The notes beneath the pieces are model-generated. The model searched no databases and was not told the DNA's origin. It saw only the letters and a program-made list of their open reading frames with translations. Of a stretch of 64,000 nt of DNA, positions 36,301 through 51,300 are shown one piece after another. How positions within the stretch are numbered: position 1 is the stretch's first letter; every line of letters starts with the position of its first letter. Source of the DNA: Prostheceraeus crozeri (Eukaryota > Platyhelminthes > Polycladida > Euryleptidae); the NCBI GenBank assembly GCA_907163375.1, contig CAJQUW010015358.1, positions 186,001 through 250,000 of the forward strand, read 5' to 3'. The translations under genes were made by a program, and so were the position numbers.

Positions 36301-39300
36301 TGCATAATGCGGACCATTTTACTGATTTGCGCGTTTCTTTGTCGTGATGGCTGCTTGTTATATTGAAATTGTTTTTGCAGTGTATATTGTTTTTTGAAAT
36401 CACTGTGTAATGAAACGTCTAGGACTGTTTTTCATTGACTTAAGGTTGAAAAACGTATAGGCATATGACAATCAATATTTTAGCGCACGTGATTTGCTTT
36501 GGATTGAATTAATGTGATAAACCTACAGTCTCCATGCTAAATAATTTTCAAATGCAGCTTTTTTTTCTTGGGGTGTCATATTTAGCAACTTTGTGTATAA
36601 TTGTGCTTGTTTGTGATCATTAATGAATGAAGATGAATTCTGTGCTTGCAAACTACACAAAATATGCTTGCGCATTTTCCTCTTTGCTGGATTTGTCCAC
36701 ACGATAATGTCTGAAATTCTGGTAACACATTTCTGCCATCAAATATGGATGTGATTAATTCTTCGGTTGGCATTCATAAGTAGCAAAAGAAAAAAGTTGA
36801 ACCAGAAACCCGTTTGTTTTAAAAATTGATGCTGGCTTTTTCCCGATCCTCAAACAGACTAATCGCTCAACCGTGACATATTCATCTGAAGGTACGTATA
36901 CGATCATGTCATAATGCTGGGCTACGGAATACGTTCGCTTCCCTCGCAGTTTTTTCATAAATGTGTAGCATTTTCAGCATGCATTTTGTATACAAAGCGT
37001 CGTGATATGTAGTATATTTTCCACAACAATTTGACGTTATTATAAATATTTAACATTTAATATCGTAGGTATCAAATATGAAACTAAGCATTCTAACACA
37101 AAATCAACAGTAGCTGTTATTGTAGTGAAGCTTCGTAAGTCTATCGTATCAATGCCTAAATAGCAGGCTCATTGAGGTATGCACTGTTTAGATCACAGAT
37201 GTGCGATGTCAGCTATTATAACCTAACCGGAACTCCGCTCAAGTTGCCAACAATAAACCTTCCACCTAAGATGACTTAAACTCATGGGAATATTAAAGTT
37301 GACATACAGTCATTCATAACGCTATATTCTTTTTTTCATGGTTGTACAGTTGAATGTAGTTCAGCCACTAATTGGAAATGCCAATATCAATCAGTGATAT
37401 TCATGAATGAATGAAGCCATATATTTGTTTCACAGGTAGGTGAACACATCACAATCAGACGGGGCTGCCAACTGTCCCGGTTTCGCCTGGACGTCCCAGT
37501 TTGGGAGCTCAATTTTGGCGTCCCGGTGTTCAGCTCCTCTCGCCGGGACATTTTTGCTACTACCTGATGTGTCCAGGAGAAGATATTTCTAATGATATTA
37601 TTTACTCTGATTTACGGAAAAACCCATTAGATGGTTGCCGACCCTACGAGAAGTTCGCAGTGATGATGCTGGAAATTTAAGCCATTCCTCACAGTAACAA
37701 GGAAGCAGAACGAGTCTTCAGCATGGCTCTATGGAACCGAACTGATAATTGATCCAGCATGTTCAATGTAACTCTTGAGATCTTACTGATTTATAGAATG
37801 AGAGGCAACTCCTAATAACTGAACTTTTCAAAAATGCAAATATGCAACTTACGCCTCTCTTCATTCCTCGCAGTAGGCTAGGCTAAACTCAAGGAGACAA
37901 ATACAAAGTGAATAGATTTTGGACGCTGTCTTACTCAACCTTGCAACGTCGCACACGAGTGGAGTACGAATAGACTGCATTTGGGTTTGGTTTTTAATAG
38001 TGCATCCTGATGCTTCAGGCCAACTGCCGTCTTACTGCTTGTAAATTGCAACATTAGCAGCTGCGTCCAGACGACCTCGGAGAATCGATTTCGCAATTCA
38101 GTGCCTCTGGCTTTTCACGAGGTCGAAAAGATATTACTATCTTTTCGACCTCAGACCCCTTCAGATATCTAGTACAGTCCTCCTCGGTCGCTGTACAGAA
38201 AAACGATTATTGTATCCTGTCCCCTTTTCAATCGTATTACCTACAACAAACATGTTTGTGGGACATTACCTCGAAAGGGAGGCCTACGCGTTGCAGCAAA
38301 ACTTTTGTGACAGTTATTGCAGTCTTCTCTTGAGCAGCAACCGTTGACAGTTTCAACAAGTATGGCTACAACAATACTTCAATTCATACTATGTTAATTT
38401 CTTTTGATCGAGTGAGACTGCCTTCGTGAAACATAAATTTCGTATGCCAGTACAATAATCATACTTACTTTATAATTTATTCATGTATAATCATCGTTTG
38501 CTCAGGCTTCAAACATTGGAAAATATTATGCAAGTAGCTGAGAAGCAGCAATATATGCAAACTATAATTAAATAATTGGCGGTAATCTGTCTAACATTCT
38601 CCAAGTGAACCTGTGTTTGGCCGATGTATTTCTTGAACTACATGTTGTTCTCTCGTAAGTTACGCACTTGCAATAGCATCGCTGTTAGGCAGTACAAGTT
38701 CACAAGACCAACAAACGTGATTTGCACTTCGTTTTCTGCTTTAATGGTCTCCAATTATGACTCAGAGGCTTCTCATTTCGAGAATTACTTTTGACAGTCA
38801 CTTTCTTGCCAAATGGAAACTTGTGGCTTAATTGACTCGTTGATATACGGCAACTTTATGTTTATGACGGGATATGGACCTTCATCTGATTCTAGTGGCG
38901 CTTGATTAATCCTTGGGATGTCCTTTTGCGCTAAACCACCTTCGGAGCAGTCCTTTCGATTTCCCCAAGAATGAGTCGCCGGAATTATTGGTGGGCCCCC
39001 TTTTTTCTCCAATCATATGATCTTTCAAATAACATAATGGCGATGCGAAGATGTTTATTTTCATTGTATTGTGAAATATGTGAACTAATGTGAAAGCTCT
39101 CTAGCATTCATGAACTGATAAACATTCACCTCTGGGAATAGAATATTCACACGATAGCATACTGGCCGATAACATAGACCGATACGAGACGAGTCAACTT
39201 AAGTGCATTTTTATGACTTCAGCGAAAGAATTATAGTCCTTAAACTTATTTAGAAATAGCCCGAGATAACCAGTAGTCAATTACGACAGTGACTCCGCTT

Positions 39301-42300
39301 CCATGGATTTCAATGATAACTAATTCCATCATTTCTGTGATGCGCCTTGTTATTGCGACTGTGGTCTTATATTAAGTCTCTCAGTTCGCGCAAGTTCTCA
39401 CAAGAAAACTAACGAATGCCTCGAAAGTACGTATCCTGTATATGGTTTGAAGCATTCAACATGTTTAGTAAACAATCGTTAACACAAAGTTTGGAGCTTT
39501 TAATCTCATGCATGCGCAAAACCAACGTAATGAAATGTACATGTTCTTTCGATTGTATGATTTATGGTTTACTGCATGCCAATCTTATGTACACGTTGAC
39601 GTAAGAAGTCGTCAATTTTCAGACACACGATAGGATATGTATAAAACTTAAGTTGCAACGAGCTTTTTTCAATCACGTTATAGACTGGTTGAAGTTTCAA
39701 TCTTTTAGTATTGATGTGTAAGATAAGAAATCAGGTTAAAGAATTAGATTGTTTAGTCGCTTCTGGGACAGAGCGACCTGGCTATATAACTCTGTGGCAT
39801 CAAAAGCTGTTTCCGGTTTGGACTCCTTAAGCTGATGCTCCTAGACGCTTTCTGGTCGACCGTGTGGACGTTTTTCTATGTCATTCGGAAATGCATCGGT
39901 TAAATTGGCGTGGTGCAATAATAAATTTTTAACTTGCATCTATATGCGTATTTTTAGGTTATGCAGTCGAAACTGTTGGTAGGAGTTTTCTTATCAACTT
40001 TGTGCTTCTCCTTAGTTAAAAGATGATCTCGACTTTTACAAATGACTGAGTGCATGCTTCTGCGTTGTGCAATGCTATGTTCAATAATCGCTAGGTTTCT
40101 AGAAGCACCGACAACATCGTCATTCTTTTGCTTCTAGGAAAAGCTTCCGCATTTTTTGACGGGCTAGAACTTTTGATCACTGTCTCAAGCGCCGAAGACG
40201 AGCACTGCTAGTCCTGTTTTTAATTAGCGTGCTTGCCAAGTTAGCATGGAATCACTGTAAACAAGGCGGGCAAAGCTCGTCCTCGGTATTTGAGGGTGTT
40301 GACATACTTCCTCAACAAAATAGAGTCCTCTGTTAGTTTTGAACATGTACATACACAGTAGTTAGCTTTATGAAGACCTTGTGAGTCCTTATAGTACAGT
40401 AGAACCTCCATATTACGGACACCGTCGGGACTGCGCCTTAGTGTCCGCAATATGGAGTTACCGATGATGATACGAACATTATTCGGGACTGAGCTTAACT
40501 GTCCGTAATACGGAGGTGTCCGCTGTATAGAATGTCCGTAATAGGAGGTTCCACTGTATTTGTGAAATATGTCAAGTTTGATAGCCAGTGAGTTGAATTG
40601 TAGGATTTTTAAAGAAACGAATTCAAAGTATTATAAATTTGAATTTCATATTCCAAATTTAAATCTAGATTTTTTAAATTTGTCTAGAAAATGTGCAGAC
40701 ATCATGAAACATTTTGTGACTGCAATGCACAAAGTAATGCGGGAATGCACAATTTTCCAGCAAATTTAGTCATGTCTAGACCATTCTTCAGTACCTTCAT
40801 GCATATATTATTTGCATGGTTCCCGTGGTCATGCAATCATCACTAAATACACATTCTTTTGCATACTTGTTTCCGCAATATTTGTACTGAATTCATTACA
40901 TTTGATTTGTAAAACGTGAACTAAATGTGAAAAACAACATTCAGGATATTTTCTGTTAAGTACCCGACATTTCAATATGCTACAATGTCATAATCTATTC
41001 GCTCTTATTCAGATTTGGAGTCATTTTGTGAATTTAGATGAAAGAAGAATTATTTTGGCGAATAACAGCAGTAAAATACTTCATCATCTTCCCATTCTAG
41101 TTCATGATTAATGCTTAAGCCGAACTGTTGAACCTCTTTTATTGATTCTTTTATCAATATGAATTCAACGGTGTTCGTTAAGCATTGAAATCAGGGGATC
41201 CTTATTCCTCGACACCAAAAAAGCCTGGTGGTCTTAGTAGGGCTAGTGGTCTTAGTAGGGCCCTTAACAATTATTGATCAAAAAAGTTCAATTATCTACT
41301 GAGTTTAGTTCTTTCAACATATAGCTTGTCATCAGAAACTTTTTATGGGATGCTTTAGCGATTGTGATCTCGTTCGATGTTTCCAAGACATGGCTAGCTA
41401 GAAAGAAATACATTTACGAAGCAACGAAATGCATGTGAGAAATTTTCCGTGTCAATGGACAACATCCTTTTAAGAGTAAATTCAGTTAAAGCTCAATGAA
41501 ACCCATATAGCTAGCTTAATTTTTATGCGATGTTTTGAGAATGACGCAATATAAAAGATATATGCAAAACGAAAAGAGAAGTGTCGATTGAAAATGTAAG
41601 ATCAAAATTTATGTTAATTAACAAGCTACCTACTGATATTTTGTCATGTTGATCGATGTTATTGTTTAATGCCTGAAGCGATGCATTGTTTTTTTAATTT
41701 TATAACCTGGAAGATTATACTCGTATTTCACCTGTCAAAGCCGTGTTTTCCCCTCTAAGTTGCAAAATTAAAAGAACAACAAACCATGCATTTTTTCATT
41801 TTCAAAAAATAATAGGAGGTGGTGTAGCCTAATTTGCAGATTTGTCATCAGTTGATACAACTGGAAGTGTCACACGACGGAGTGCCTCTGACTTGACGAA
41901 CGTTTTTTCTTTCCTAATGAGATAGAGATTATTATCATCTTTCTAAAAGGCTTAAAAAAAGCATCATTTTCGAAAATTTTATGGAGCCACTTTTGATTTT
42001 ATTCAATATATCTTTCCTCAATATACTTCATCAATATAATCCCTCAATCCGTTATTACATGTGAATGACACTATTTACATGTGAACTACAATGTCGTGTG
42101 CATGTTCAAGAAAGTAAAGGCTATTTGACTAAAAGCGTTTGGATTGGTTTTCATTATTCAAATCCAAACATGAAGAGGGTAATGCATGTTCCTGCGCTGT
42201 TTTCCAAGCAATAATTGATTTTCTATACAAGGCTGTGCATGCAGCATGCATGCATATAGGAGATAATCATTGCAATTTTTCTCGTAACCATGCCGAGGAT

Positions 42301-45300
42301 TTTTTACAAGGGATTTCAATAAATGAAACAACATTTAGATTTGGATGTAATTTAGTAGATATTTAGCGACAGATCTGCGAATATTTTATGACGTCATGAT
42401 TTGATCTAAACTTTTGTCTAGTTTTCTGCAACAACGATTTTTTTCTTTTGACTTATGATGTACTTATGTTGGTAGACTTAATTGGTCTTGAGGATGAATG
42501 CAGTAATCATTCAAAGAGTCGGAATAAAAAGCATATCGCTCACCTAACTGCACACTAGAGTTTGATTGCATTAAGTGCTGACACTGCGGTAAACGAAATC
42601 GCTTGTCAAAGAAAAGGATCCTGATAAATTTAAGGAAAAAGGAAGCTTTAATGTCAGTGCTCACCATGCTAGAGGCTTAGACGGTGCTGACTTAGTCAGA
42701 CTTTTCTGGCGTGTTGTCGTACCTTTAGTCCGAATGTCTTTCCTGCCGACTTCCTTTGACACCTTTAAGGCTCAACCTTTGAACCAAAAGATGGCTAGGA
42801 CAAGCACTTAGCCCCTGTGCCACGGAGATCTAAAAATCAAACTTAAAGAAACTCAGCAAAAAATCTTCATCTACATGCTTTTTGCTAATGCTTAAAATGA
42901 AGGTTTTGGGTTGTCTTTCTAACAGAAATCCTTTAAGTTGTATGTACTCGTACTCTTTGAATGACATTTATCAGTAACTATAAACAACAAAGACTATAAT
43001 TTTAAATCGCTGACAGACAACCTAATTTTATGGGGATGCAGAACATCTAAATCTAAGCAAATTCGGTGCATGCGAGTTTGCAATAAAGCTTCATTATTGT
43101 CAAGTCTTCTGCATGTCTAAAATATCTAAATCTAAAACGAGAAATTGATTGCTAAATGAGCTTTTAAGCAATCAAGCTTAGCTTGAAGCCGAAAACGGAT
43201 ATTGCTTCCGGTAAGGCAACAAATGCCCATGTTTGACTTGCTAGCCTGCTAATACGGCTTATTCAAAACATTTTTATGAATAGTGCTTGATTTGATCTAT
43301 CTGATTTGTAGGTTTAGGAATGCGTCCGTTGCCAGACTTTAGGACAAATTTAATCAAATTTTCTCCGAGTGATCCGCAGACGTATCAACTTTTCACACAG
43401 AATATTCAAGCATTTTTGAATACCTATGAGTTGGCTGCCCAATTATCTGACAAAGGATTTGCCACTTGCGTACCTTCTAAAGGAGCAAAGAGTCCACCCG
43501 GGCCAGAGAAACCTTGCAGATTTAATCTGAATGATCTTGGTGATTGTCAAAAGCAAGCCATGTATGGATACGAAAGGAGAAAACCGTGTGTCATTCTCAA
43601 AATGAATAAGGTAAGTGGAGCTTGGTTCAAACTTCGTGCTAACAATGCTTGATACAAACAGAGTTCGTCACTGACTAAAACAGACGTGTGTGAAGTTAGC
43701 CGTACCAATATCCGTACCACATCGAAAATCGCGTGTGCCACTCTCAAAAACAGCATTTACACATAATTTTAGAGTGTGCCAGCTTGTGCCACCAGTAATT
43801 TTTCAAAATAATGCAGCAGTTTGCGAGAAATCGTCCATCAAAACTTCGAGGTGGTACGGATGTGAAGTTAGCCGTACCAATTTACAGAAAAAATCTTAAA
43901 TCGCATCTTTATGAATTTTCAACCACATGGACGTCTAAAATAACACGTCTAAAACATGTGCCACCCACTACTTTGTCAAAATTCACAATACTTACTGAGA
44001 AAATGGACAAAATGACCTCAAAGTGGTACGGATGGGCTGTGAGCGTGGCTGAGGACGAAAATCCGCATTTGTGCGGATTCTACGCAGAGTTGGGGCTGTC
44101 TGAGGGGTGGCACAAGCTGGCACACTCCCAATAAGTGTATTCGGTGTGTTGATTCGAGTGGCACACGCGATTTTCACAAGTGGTACGGATGGGCTGTGGG
44201 CGTGGCTGAGGACGAAAATCCGCATTTGTGCGGATTCTACGCAGAGTTGGGGCTGTCTGAGGGGTGGCACAAGCTGGCACACTCCCAATAAGTGTATTCG
44301 GTGTGTTGATTCGAGTGGCACACGCGATTTTCACAAGTGGTACGGCTAACTTCACATCCGTACCACTTTGAGGTCATTTTGTCCATTTTCTCAGTAAGTA
44401 TTGTGAATTTTGACAAAGTAGTGGGTGGCACATGTTTTAGACGTGTTATTTTAGACGTCCATGTGGTTGAAAATTCATAAAGATGCGATTTAAGATTTTT
44501 TCTGTAAATTGGTACGGCTAACTTCACATCCGTACCACCTCGAAGTTTTGATGGACGATTTCTCGCAAACTGCTGCATTATTTTGAAAAATTACTGGTGG
44601 CACAAGCTAGCACACTCTAAAATTATGTGTAAATGCTGTTTTTGAGAGTGGCACACGCGATTTTCGATGTGGTACGGATATTGGTACGGCTAACTTCACA
44701 CACGTCTAAAACAGAGGACAAAATATGCCACAACCCTGTCCTTTGGTAAAACAATGCGCGATATTCCACTAGAGTTCCTTGTATTATTCCTTTTCATCAG
44801 TGATCCGTTTGAATTTACAATGCAGCAACATTAAAATGTACCCCACACACATTCCTCTGGAGAAGTAGCTTCACAATATTCCCTGCTCTGGCTGCCTCGC
44901 ATCTGCTAGGTTTTTATGTCGTGTGACGGATTTGAGGGCAGTTCCACGACTCTCGATTCACTATCGAAAATATTTTTTATTTTATGAGCTCCAGACTTCG
45001 GATTTGCTTTTACATGTCCTTGGGCTGTAGAATTCTTAATTTTTCTCCATAACTGAATTATGCCATGGTTGAAAATGCAAGCATTAATTGTTTCAAACGC
45101 AATTAACATGAAAACATTGATTTTTTCTTCAGAATTTCCCCCATCAGATTTGACTGTTGTTGATTTATATACCCATCTAATCTGTCAAATCTAATGAGGG
45201 AAATGCAGATGAAAAAATTAATATTCTTATGTATGCTTAGGGTTATGTATGCTGTATTGCTTAGGGTTGCGGAATATGTTTTTTATCCATCATACTTTGA

Positions 45301-48300
45301 ATATGTTTTAAATATATTTTAAGTACTTTTCATGTGTTGTTTTTTTATTTTAAATGTTTTTGTATATTTTACGAGAATTGCGGCAGTACTTGAGGTGAAC
45401 TAAATTAACATCCTCCCTAAAAGACTTCGTGAATTGAAGAAAACCTCAGTAGAATGCTGATAAACCAAAAATACTTGGGTAGCCTTTTGGTTAGAATGCT
45501 TAATAATGGCATTTTAAGTTTGATTATCAGTGAAAGTAGCATCTTGTTATTTATTTCGGAATGCCTATCATTTCTTTTTCAACTCATTAAAATAAACACA
45601 GGTTCACTTTTGAAGTAATAAAAAATTTCGTCAGATTAAACTAAATAAAAGAAAAATCGAAAAGAAGTAAATAATATTGTTATAAAGATAAATGATATTA
45701 TAATGACAAAAAATGCGAATTGACAATTGAAGAATAATTTGCTTGTATGTCGCAAAAGAAATCAAAGGTTGACAAAACAACCATACTGAATGGATACAAA
45801 ATACAGTAAAAACAGTTCTTGATGATTAGGAATATTCGCTCAGCCTATGTCACTCAATGACGAAGTGCTAAAAATACTCACAGTATGTCACTCACTCAAC
45901 ACTCTAGACATCCCTGGAAACACACAACGTCACTTTCATCAGCGAATCAAATAAGCAGCAATCATCTACAAAAATGTTTTTTTGAAGTTTGCGGTTACAC
46001 GCCATCTTAGTAATGAGCTTAGTAACCTTGCCATGGGAATGCTGGTGATAATCAGCAATGACACTGCAATGCCACATGAATTCTACCCCCATGGATTCGA
46101 TTATCGCTGTAATTACTATATGCACTGTGTGTCGAGTAAACTGCACTTACTCTGCTGATATTGCCAAAGTGCATTTGTCAAAAGATTTACTGACATTTGT
46201 TGCGCAATCATACATTCAAGGAAGGGATTACATCGTCTTAAGAATTGTGGATTGCCTATCGGAAAGAGACGCCTTTTACAAGAAAAAACAATACAGATTT
46301 TTAAAAAACATAAAAAGCATTGTTTTTAACCATATTTTAAAAATTTTTAAATTTGTTGAAGATGTGCATAATCAATAATATAAATACATTTTTAATATTT
46401 ATTTTGATTTATTATTAGTATTTATTCATATTATTTTATTTTGATATATATTTAAAGTATTATGTTTTAAATATCGCAAACCTGAATTTGTTCATGAAAA
46501 ATTAATGAACTTTGACACGTTCATTTATCCGTAGACATGATAATCATGGAAATGGTGATTAAAATGTATGTTATAGTTACGAAAATGCTAATAATTGCAA
46601 CATTCGGTAGCATTTTGATACAGATGATTTTTTTCAAAAAAAGTGTCTTGTAAAAAATCAGAAAATGTGTCATTCCATCAAAATAGGTCATTGAATTATG
46701 ATGCAATTAAATTCGGAAAGTGTTAATCCCACATCAGATTTCTGCTGAAGTTGGTACAGAGGTCGTCGAAGAGATGCGAAAAGTGCCAAAAAATGTGATA
46801 ATTTAGTAATTGCGCAACCTATTCATCCACTATTCATCGCCCAAGTTCCTCATTCCGTTACTGTCTCTTGGAGACTGTCAAATAGTTCCAAGAGATTGTC
46901 TAATAGAAGACACATCAATTACCAAAGCACATTTACAGCGATCAGTAAATGTTTGCATAGTAACATGAGGATTTGACTGAAAATATGAGGTTGACGACTA
47001 TCTGAAATCATTGGCTCTTGTGATCACCTCCTTACGCTTCATCTTCAAGCTTACGAACGACAACACATAGATATTATCTCCAACTATACAGCTATTAGTA
47101 GCTACCATTAAGCCGCCCTGAAGGAATATTCTATTTTGTCTCTTATATTGCAAATAAATTGATTCACCTGTGCCTTCATCTCGAGACAAATTTTTATTTA
47201 GTCTTTAGTAGGTCTACCTTGTTAGTTGACTGCATGCTTATATTTCTCTCCGTCATCAATGTTTTTAGCATTTCGTCATTGGACTCTTCCTGATTATTAT
47301 ATAAATACCTTAGTTTTTAGACTATGAAATAACTTAATTTTTTAAAGAATCTGAAATGTATTTTTTGAAATCTCATGTTTGAAAATGAAATTGTAGACAC
47401 ATGCTAATTGTTATTTTTATTGATATCGTCAATATCAATGAAATATCATTTATTGTATACACTCAGTATCATGGCAGAATATGTCGCATGTTTCTGAATT
47501 ATATTTCCTTTCATCCAATGATAAGTTAAAAGATTGTTAGTGAGATTTTTAGTGTGTGCGAATAACGTTGCCACAGCGAAGGACTCCTACTGCCAAAATA
47601 GTAATGGTAAGACCAATTTACTGCTTCCATATGATGATCAACAACCAATCAATGTTTTAGGTCTCATGCTAATTTCAAATTCGTAGAATAGACAGTTCTC
47701 CTCAAATGTGAATTTAGATTTAAAAAGTCAAACAAGAAGATTTCTGGCGGTTATACTTACGTTGTCATTCTTTAATATCAGTGGCAGTAAGAAAAGAGGA
47801 GACAAGTCAACAACATCATAGCTGAGTGGGTGGTTGAATTGAATCTATATTTTATTCACGGCATATTCATGCATGTGAATATGTTGTACTTCTACTGAGC
47901 GAATTTGATATTTATCGATGCCCTCGAGCGAGACCTGAATATGCGAGGAAGTGTTCGCATGTTACTTCGTGAAATTGCCTCTTTCAACAGAAATAGCATT
48001 TTTGATATTCATCCGAATTTGCTGGATTTTTGTCCATTGAATAATGTGTAGGCCCTAATGATAATTTTGAATTTATTAATCTTTTGAAATGCTCATGTGA
48101 TCATGTCTGATCGGCTTGTTTATTTTAATATATCTCTTTCATACCAGTATCAATTTTGAAAATGTGATGGACTGATAGCAATTTCAATCGTGTAGAATTT
48201 GAAGAATTTCATTTCTTTGATATTTTCCACAAGATTTTCATGGTTAATAGTCATTCTCACTGAATATGTTACTTTCAAGTTTGAATTTTTCTCTCTTGCT

Positions 48301-51300
48301 TTATGTGGGATAACAGATAACATGACGTAGCATCTGAAGTCTGTGAGTGAACTTTTCTTCAATCTGTATTCTGCTTTTGGTGTTTCCCGTCAGCAGCAAC
48401 TATTTTTCGTGTTGTGTTTAGCTCACAAATGTGAATTTTCCGGTTTTTGGGTCCATTTTGGTTAGATCTCCAGATTCGTACAAAAATGCAATAAGAAATT
48501 CTAGAGGGTTAGTCTTAATGAGTGCTGTCTAGACTAATGAACAATTACTACGAGACTATTTCGACCTTTTGAAATTATCAATTTATCGCGCCTATTATAA
48601 ATAGAGCTGTCAATTACCTGTAACCAAATTAAGATCATGTTCAAGTTTTTCGTTTTATACATTACATACTTTCATGCTATTTTCTTCTCATGCTCACATC
48701 ACATTTTATGTGATTGATTTTGATAGTCCCAAAAGTCCGAAGGTTTAAAAAAGCATCAAAATTATACTAGTCATCCTCCTAAAAGACCGGAGGTGTCGCC
48801 TGCACTGCTTTAGAAAACATCAAAATTAAGTTCACGTGCTGTTTGCTTTGCCTTGCATTGAGTATTAAAGAATGGTGTAAGACTGTTCTGGGAACATGTT
48901 ACGAACCTCAAGACTCAAAATTTAACCCACTATTCGGTAATTTAACCGAAGAAAATTTTCCACCAAAATGACTGCCTTCTGTTTGCAGCTCTGTAGTATA
49001 GGGTATGCAATATGGTAGGTAAGGATGACCGAAAATTGGATTCCAAAAAAATGTCCGGTTTTTTTTATCTGACAAGTTCACATGTCTGGTTTAGCTATCA
49101 ACAAAATGTTTTTGTAGATTTTCTAAGGAGAAATTGTTATGTTCAATTCAATTCTGTTTGTTTGGCCGATGGCGATTTTCCTCAGGATATACCGGTACAT
49201 GTACAGATTTCTGAATTGCTCGCAATCTTGTTAGATCAACTCATTATTTTTCGTCGTAATTGATAAAATCTGTGGAACTTTCCCATCAGTTTGTAAGCAG
49301 CATGGTTTGAGATACTGAGATTGTCAATCATTTGGTGATTATTGCAGGGACCGAGAAAATACGATGTTAAAATAAATCGAATCTGGACATTTCACAGTGA
49401 GACTTAATGGTAAATTCATCACATCATGTTACGCCAGTCACATAAACTGTGACGGTCTTATGGAAACTACAATCCTCAATTATGCTTTATTCCATGCTTT
49501 CAATGGACTATAATGCTTGGATAAAGGAATCTCATAGGTATTCATATTTACTATGGTTTCTAAAAATCACATCATGAAATGAAGTAAATTTTTGTGATAG
49601 TACTTCAAACATTTTGATCAATGATCTCTAAACGAAGGAAGTGACAAAGAATGTCTGTCTGAAAGTAACTCTAGCATCTGATACGATACTTGTACACTAC
49701 AATCTAATTTTCTTCTGAAAGAATGAAGGCAAAATAATTGTTTCAATCTGTTGAACGATAGATGAAGCAAATTCTAAGTTGACACCAGGATTATAGTATA
49801 CATGTATTGTTAATACAAAAGTGCAGTGATCTTTATGCCGATACTTGTTATTGTTTCATTCATTACATTTAAGGATTATCTAAAATGAATGCATTGATGA
49901 ATTCACAATGCATGTACATTATGCAATCCAAAATAAGTTTACTTACTAAGTTGAATTATGACTGAATGCTGGCTTAGTGACTGACATCTGACAATATGCT
50001 AGAAAACCTTTTGAATTCGTGAAAGGAAAGAGTGACAGATTTTTTACAGTAATTTATTCTTTATTTCCTAGTGTAACATTTGGGTAGTAAGCTTAAATCT
50101 AGATTACAGAACATCAGCTAAGCTTTTAGTTTAAAATAGTTTAGAATATTGACTTTGTGGCTATGTCTCACCATCAGCATGAGAAAAATAGTAAATCAAA
50201 ACATGCAATAATGAAATATGCCTAAGTCACGCATCGTGAAAGTAAGAAGTATGAAGGATGGATAAGTCATATTATTATAAGCCATCATTTCGGCAGCGTC
50301 GATATGTCGGCTAGATTTCACAAATCAGCATAAATGCTAAATACCTAATCGATTTTATTGGACAAGCGATAATTTAAAAATGACATATTGAATTCCTTTC
50401 TCTCGTGAAATGTATCTTGACGATAACTCGACCTACACAATGCCTGTCTAGGTAAACCCAATACCTGGAGATCATCACATTTCGGTGTCAGTCTCATTGA
50501 CATCTAGACTAAATGGATGGGAATTCTATAGTGGAACTATGGATGAAACTTTTAGAGCAATAATTCAGTAAAACAATACAACTTTCACAAACTGGTGCCT
50601 GCCGTACAAAGGCAATTTTAAATCAGAAATGAAATAATTAAATGAATTTTGAAGAACTTTCTATGATTACTTTCTCACAATGTTGAAAAGATATAATTCA
50701 AGTTATGAATTGTCACAGTACATACAATCATGTACAATGTATATTTTTCATTTTTAGTCCTATCTTCTTGAGGACAGAAACAACCTATAAACTGATACAA
50801 CTTGCAATGAGTATGTTATCTTTTCACGGTAAACCGCAGAATACTCTTTGGGCATGATTGCATCAATCATCGAAGAGTGGGTTTTATACTTCAGAAAATT
50901 CTATAGCAAGAATGATGTATCATGCAGTGGAAAAGATGTCCTGAAATGTAATAACTCAATTATCAAAGCTATCCATACATTTGCATGACTCAACTTTGAA
51001 TATTCGTGCTCTTCTTGAATGGTGAAAAATGCAAACGTTCACCCTTGACAAGTGTAGCGAATCTATCTAAACAAGACAAGTATTTGCCAATATTTCTTTG
51101 TGTTATCTTAATTTCAGGTATTCGGATGGCTACCAAGCCCAAAGTCTAATGCGACCGATCACGTGCTTGTCAAATGTAAGGGTAAATACGACATTGAAAC
51201 TGAAATGATTGGACCAATCAGCTACTATCCGAACATCACGGTCAATGGAGAGACTTAGTGAGTATTACTTTTGATTGATATTTTTTGGAGGCATTGTTTA

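Larger units (their letters stand above)
33701..36410. mobile_element. mariner-like element with long inverted ends, interrupted by a hAT insertion
   Basis: The outer parts, about 265 bp each (33701-33965 and about 36150-36410), are inverted copies at roughly 85% identity. The right one includes the 3' end of the transposase frame. Without the nested hAT (34035-35316 plus 8 bases) the element is about 1.4 kb, normal for a mariner-family transposon. The ends are related: ACAGGGTCATTTCGAAAAA at the left, ACACAGTGATTTCAAAAAA when the right end is reverse-complemented. Confidence 0.7.
32198..43311 (+). other. ATP1B: intron 2 of the beta-subunit gene
   Basis: This 11.1-kb intron contains a mariner-like element split by a hAT insertion (33701-36410), a hAT transposase fragment (about 37461-37810), a pogo-type MITE (40397-40556) and a tRNA-derived SINE (42641-42828). 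In 32198-33700, 36411-37460, 37811-40396, 40557-42640 and 42829-43311 I see no further gene. One minus-strand frame at 38785-39012 is listed separately. Confidence 0.85.
43611..51117 (+). other. ATP1B: intron 3 of the beta-subunit gene
   Basis: This 7.5-kb intron contains the long-TIR element at 43684-44705. The remaining 44715-51117 is AT-rich with a short imperfect hairpin at about 45131-45205 and an extremely AT-rich tract at about 46300-46470. No other gene or element was recognised. Confidence 0.85.

Noticed and set aside
43992-44578. Open frames of about 110 codons inside the long-TIR element
   Set aside because: They mirror each other on both strands and repeat with the 157-bp units, so they follow from the repeat structure and are not a gene.
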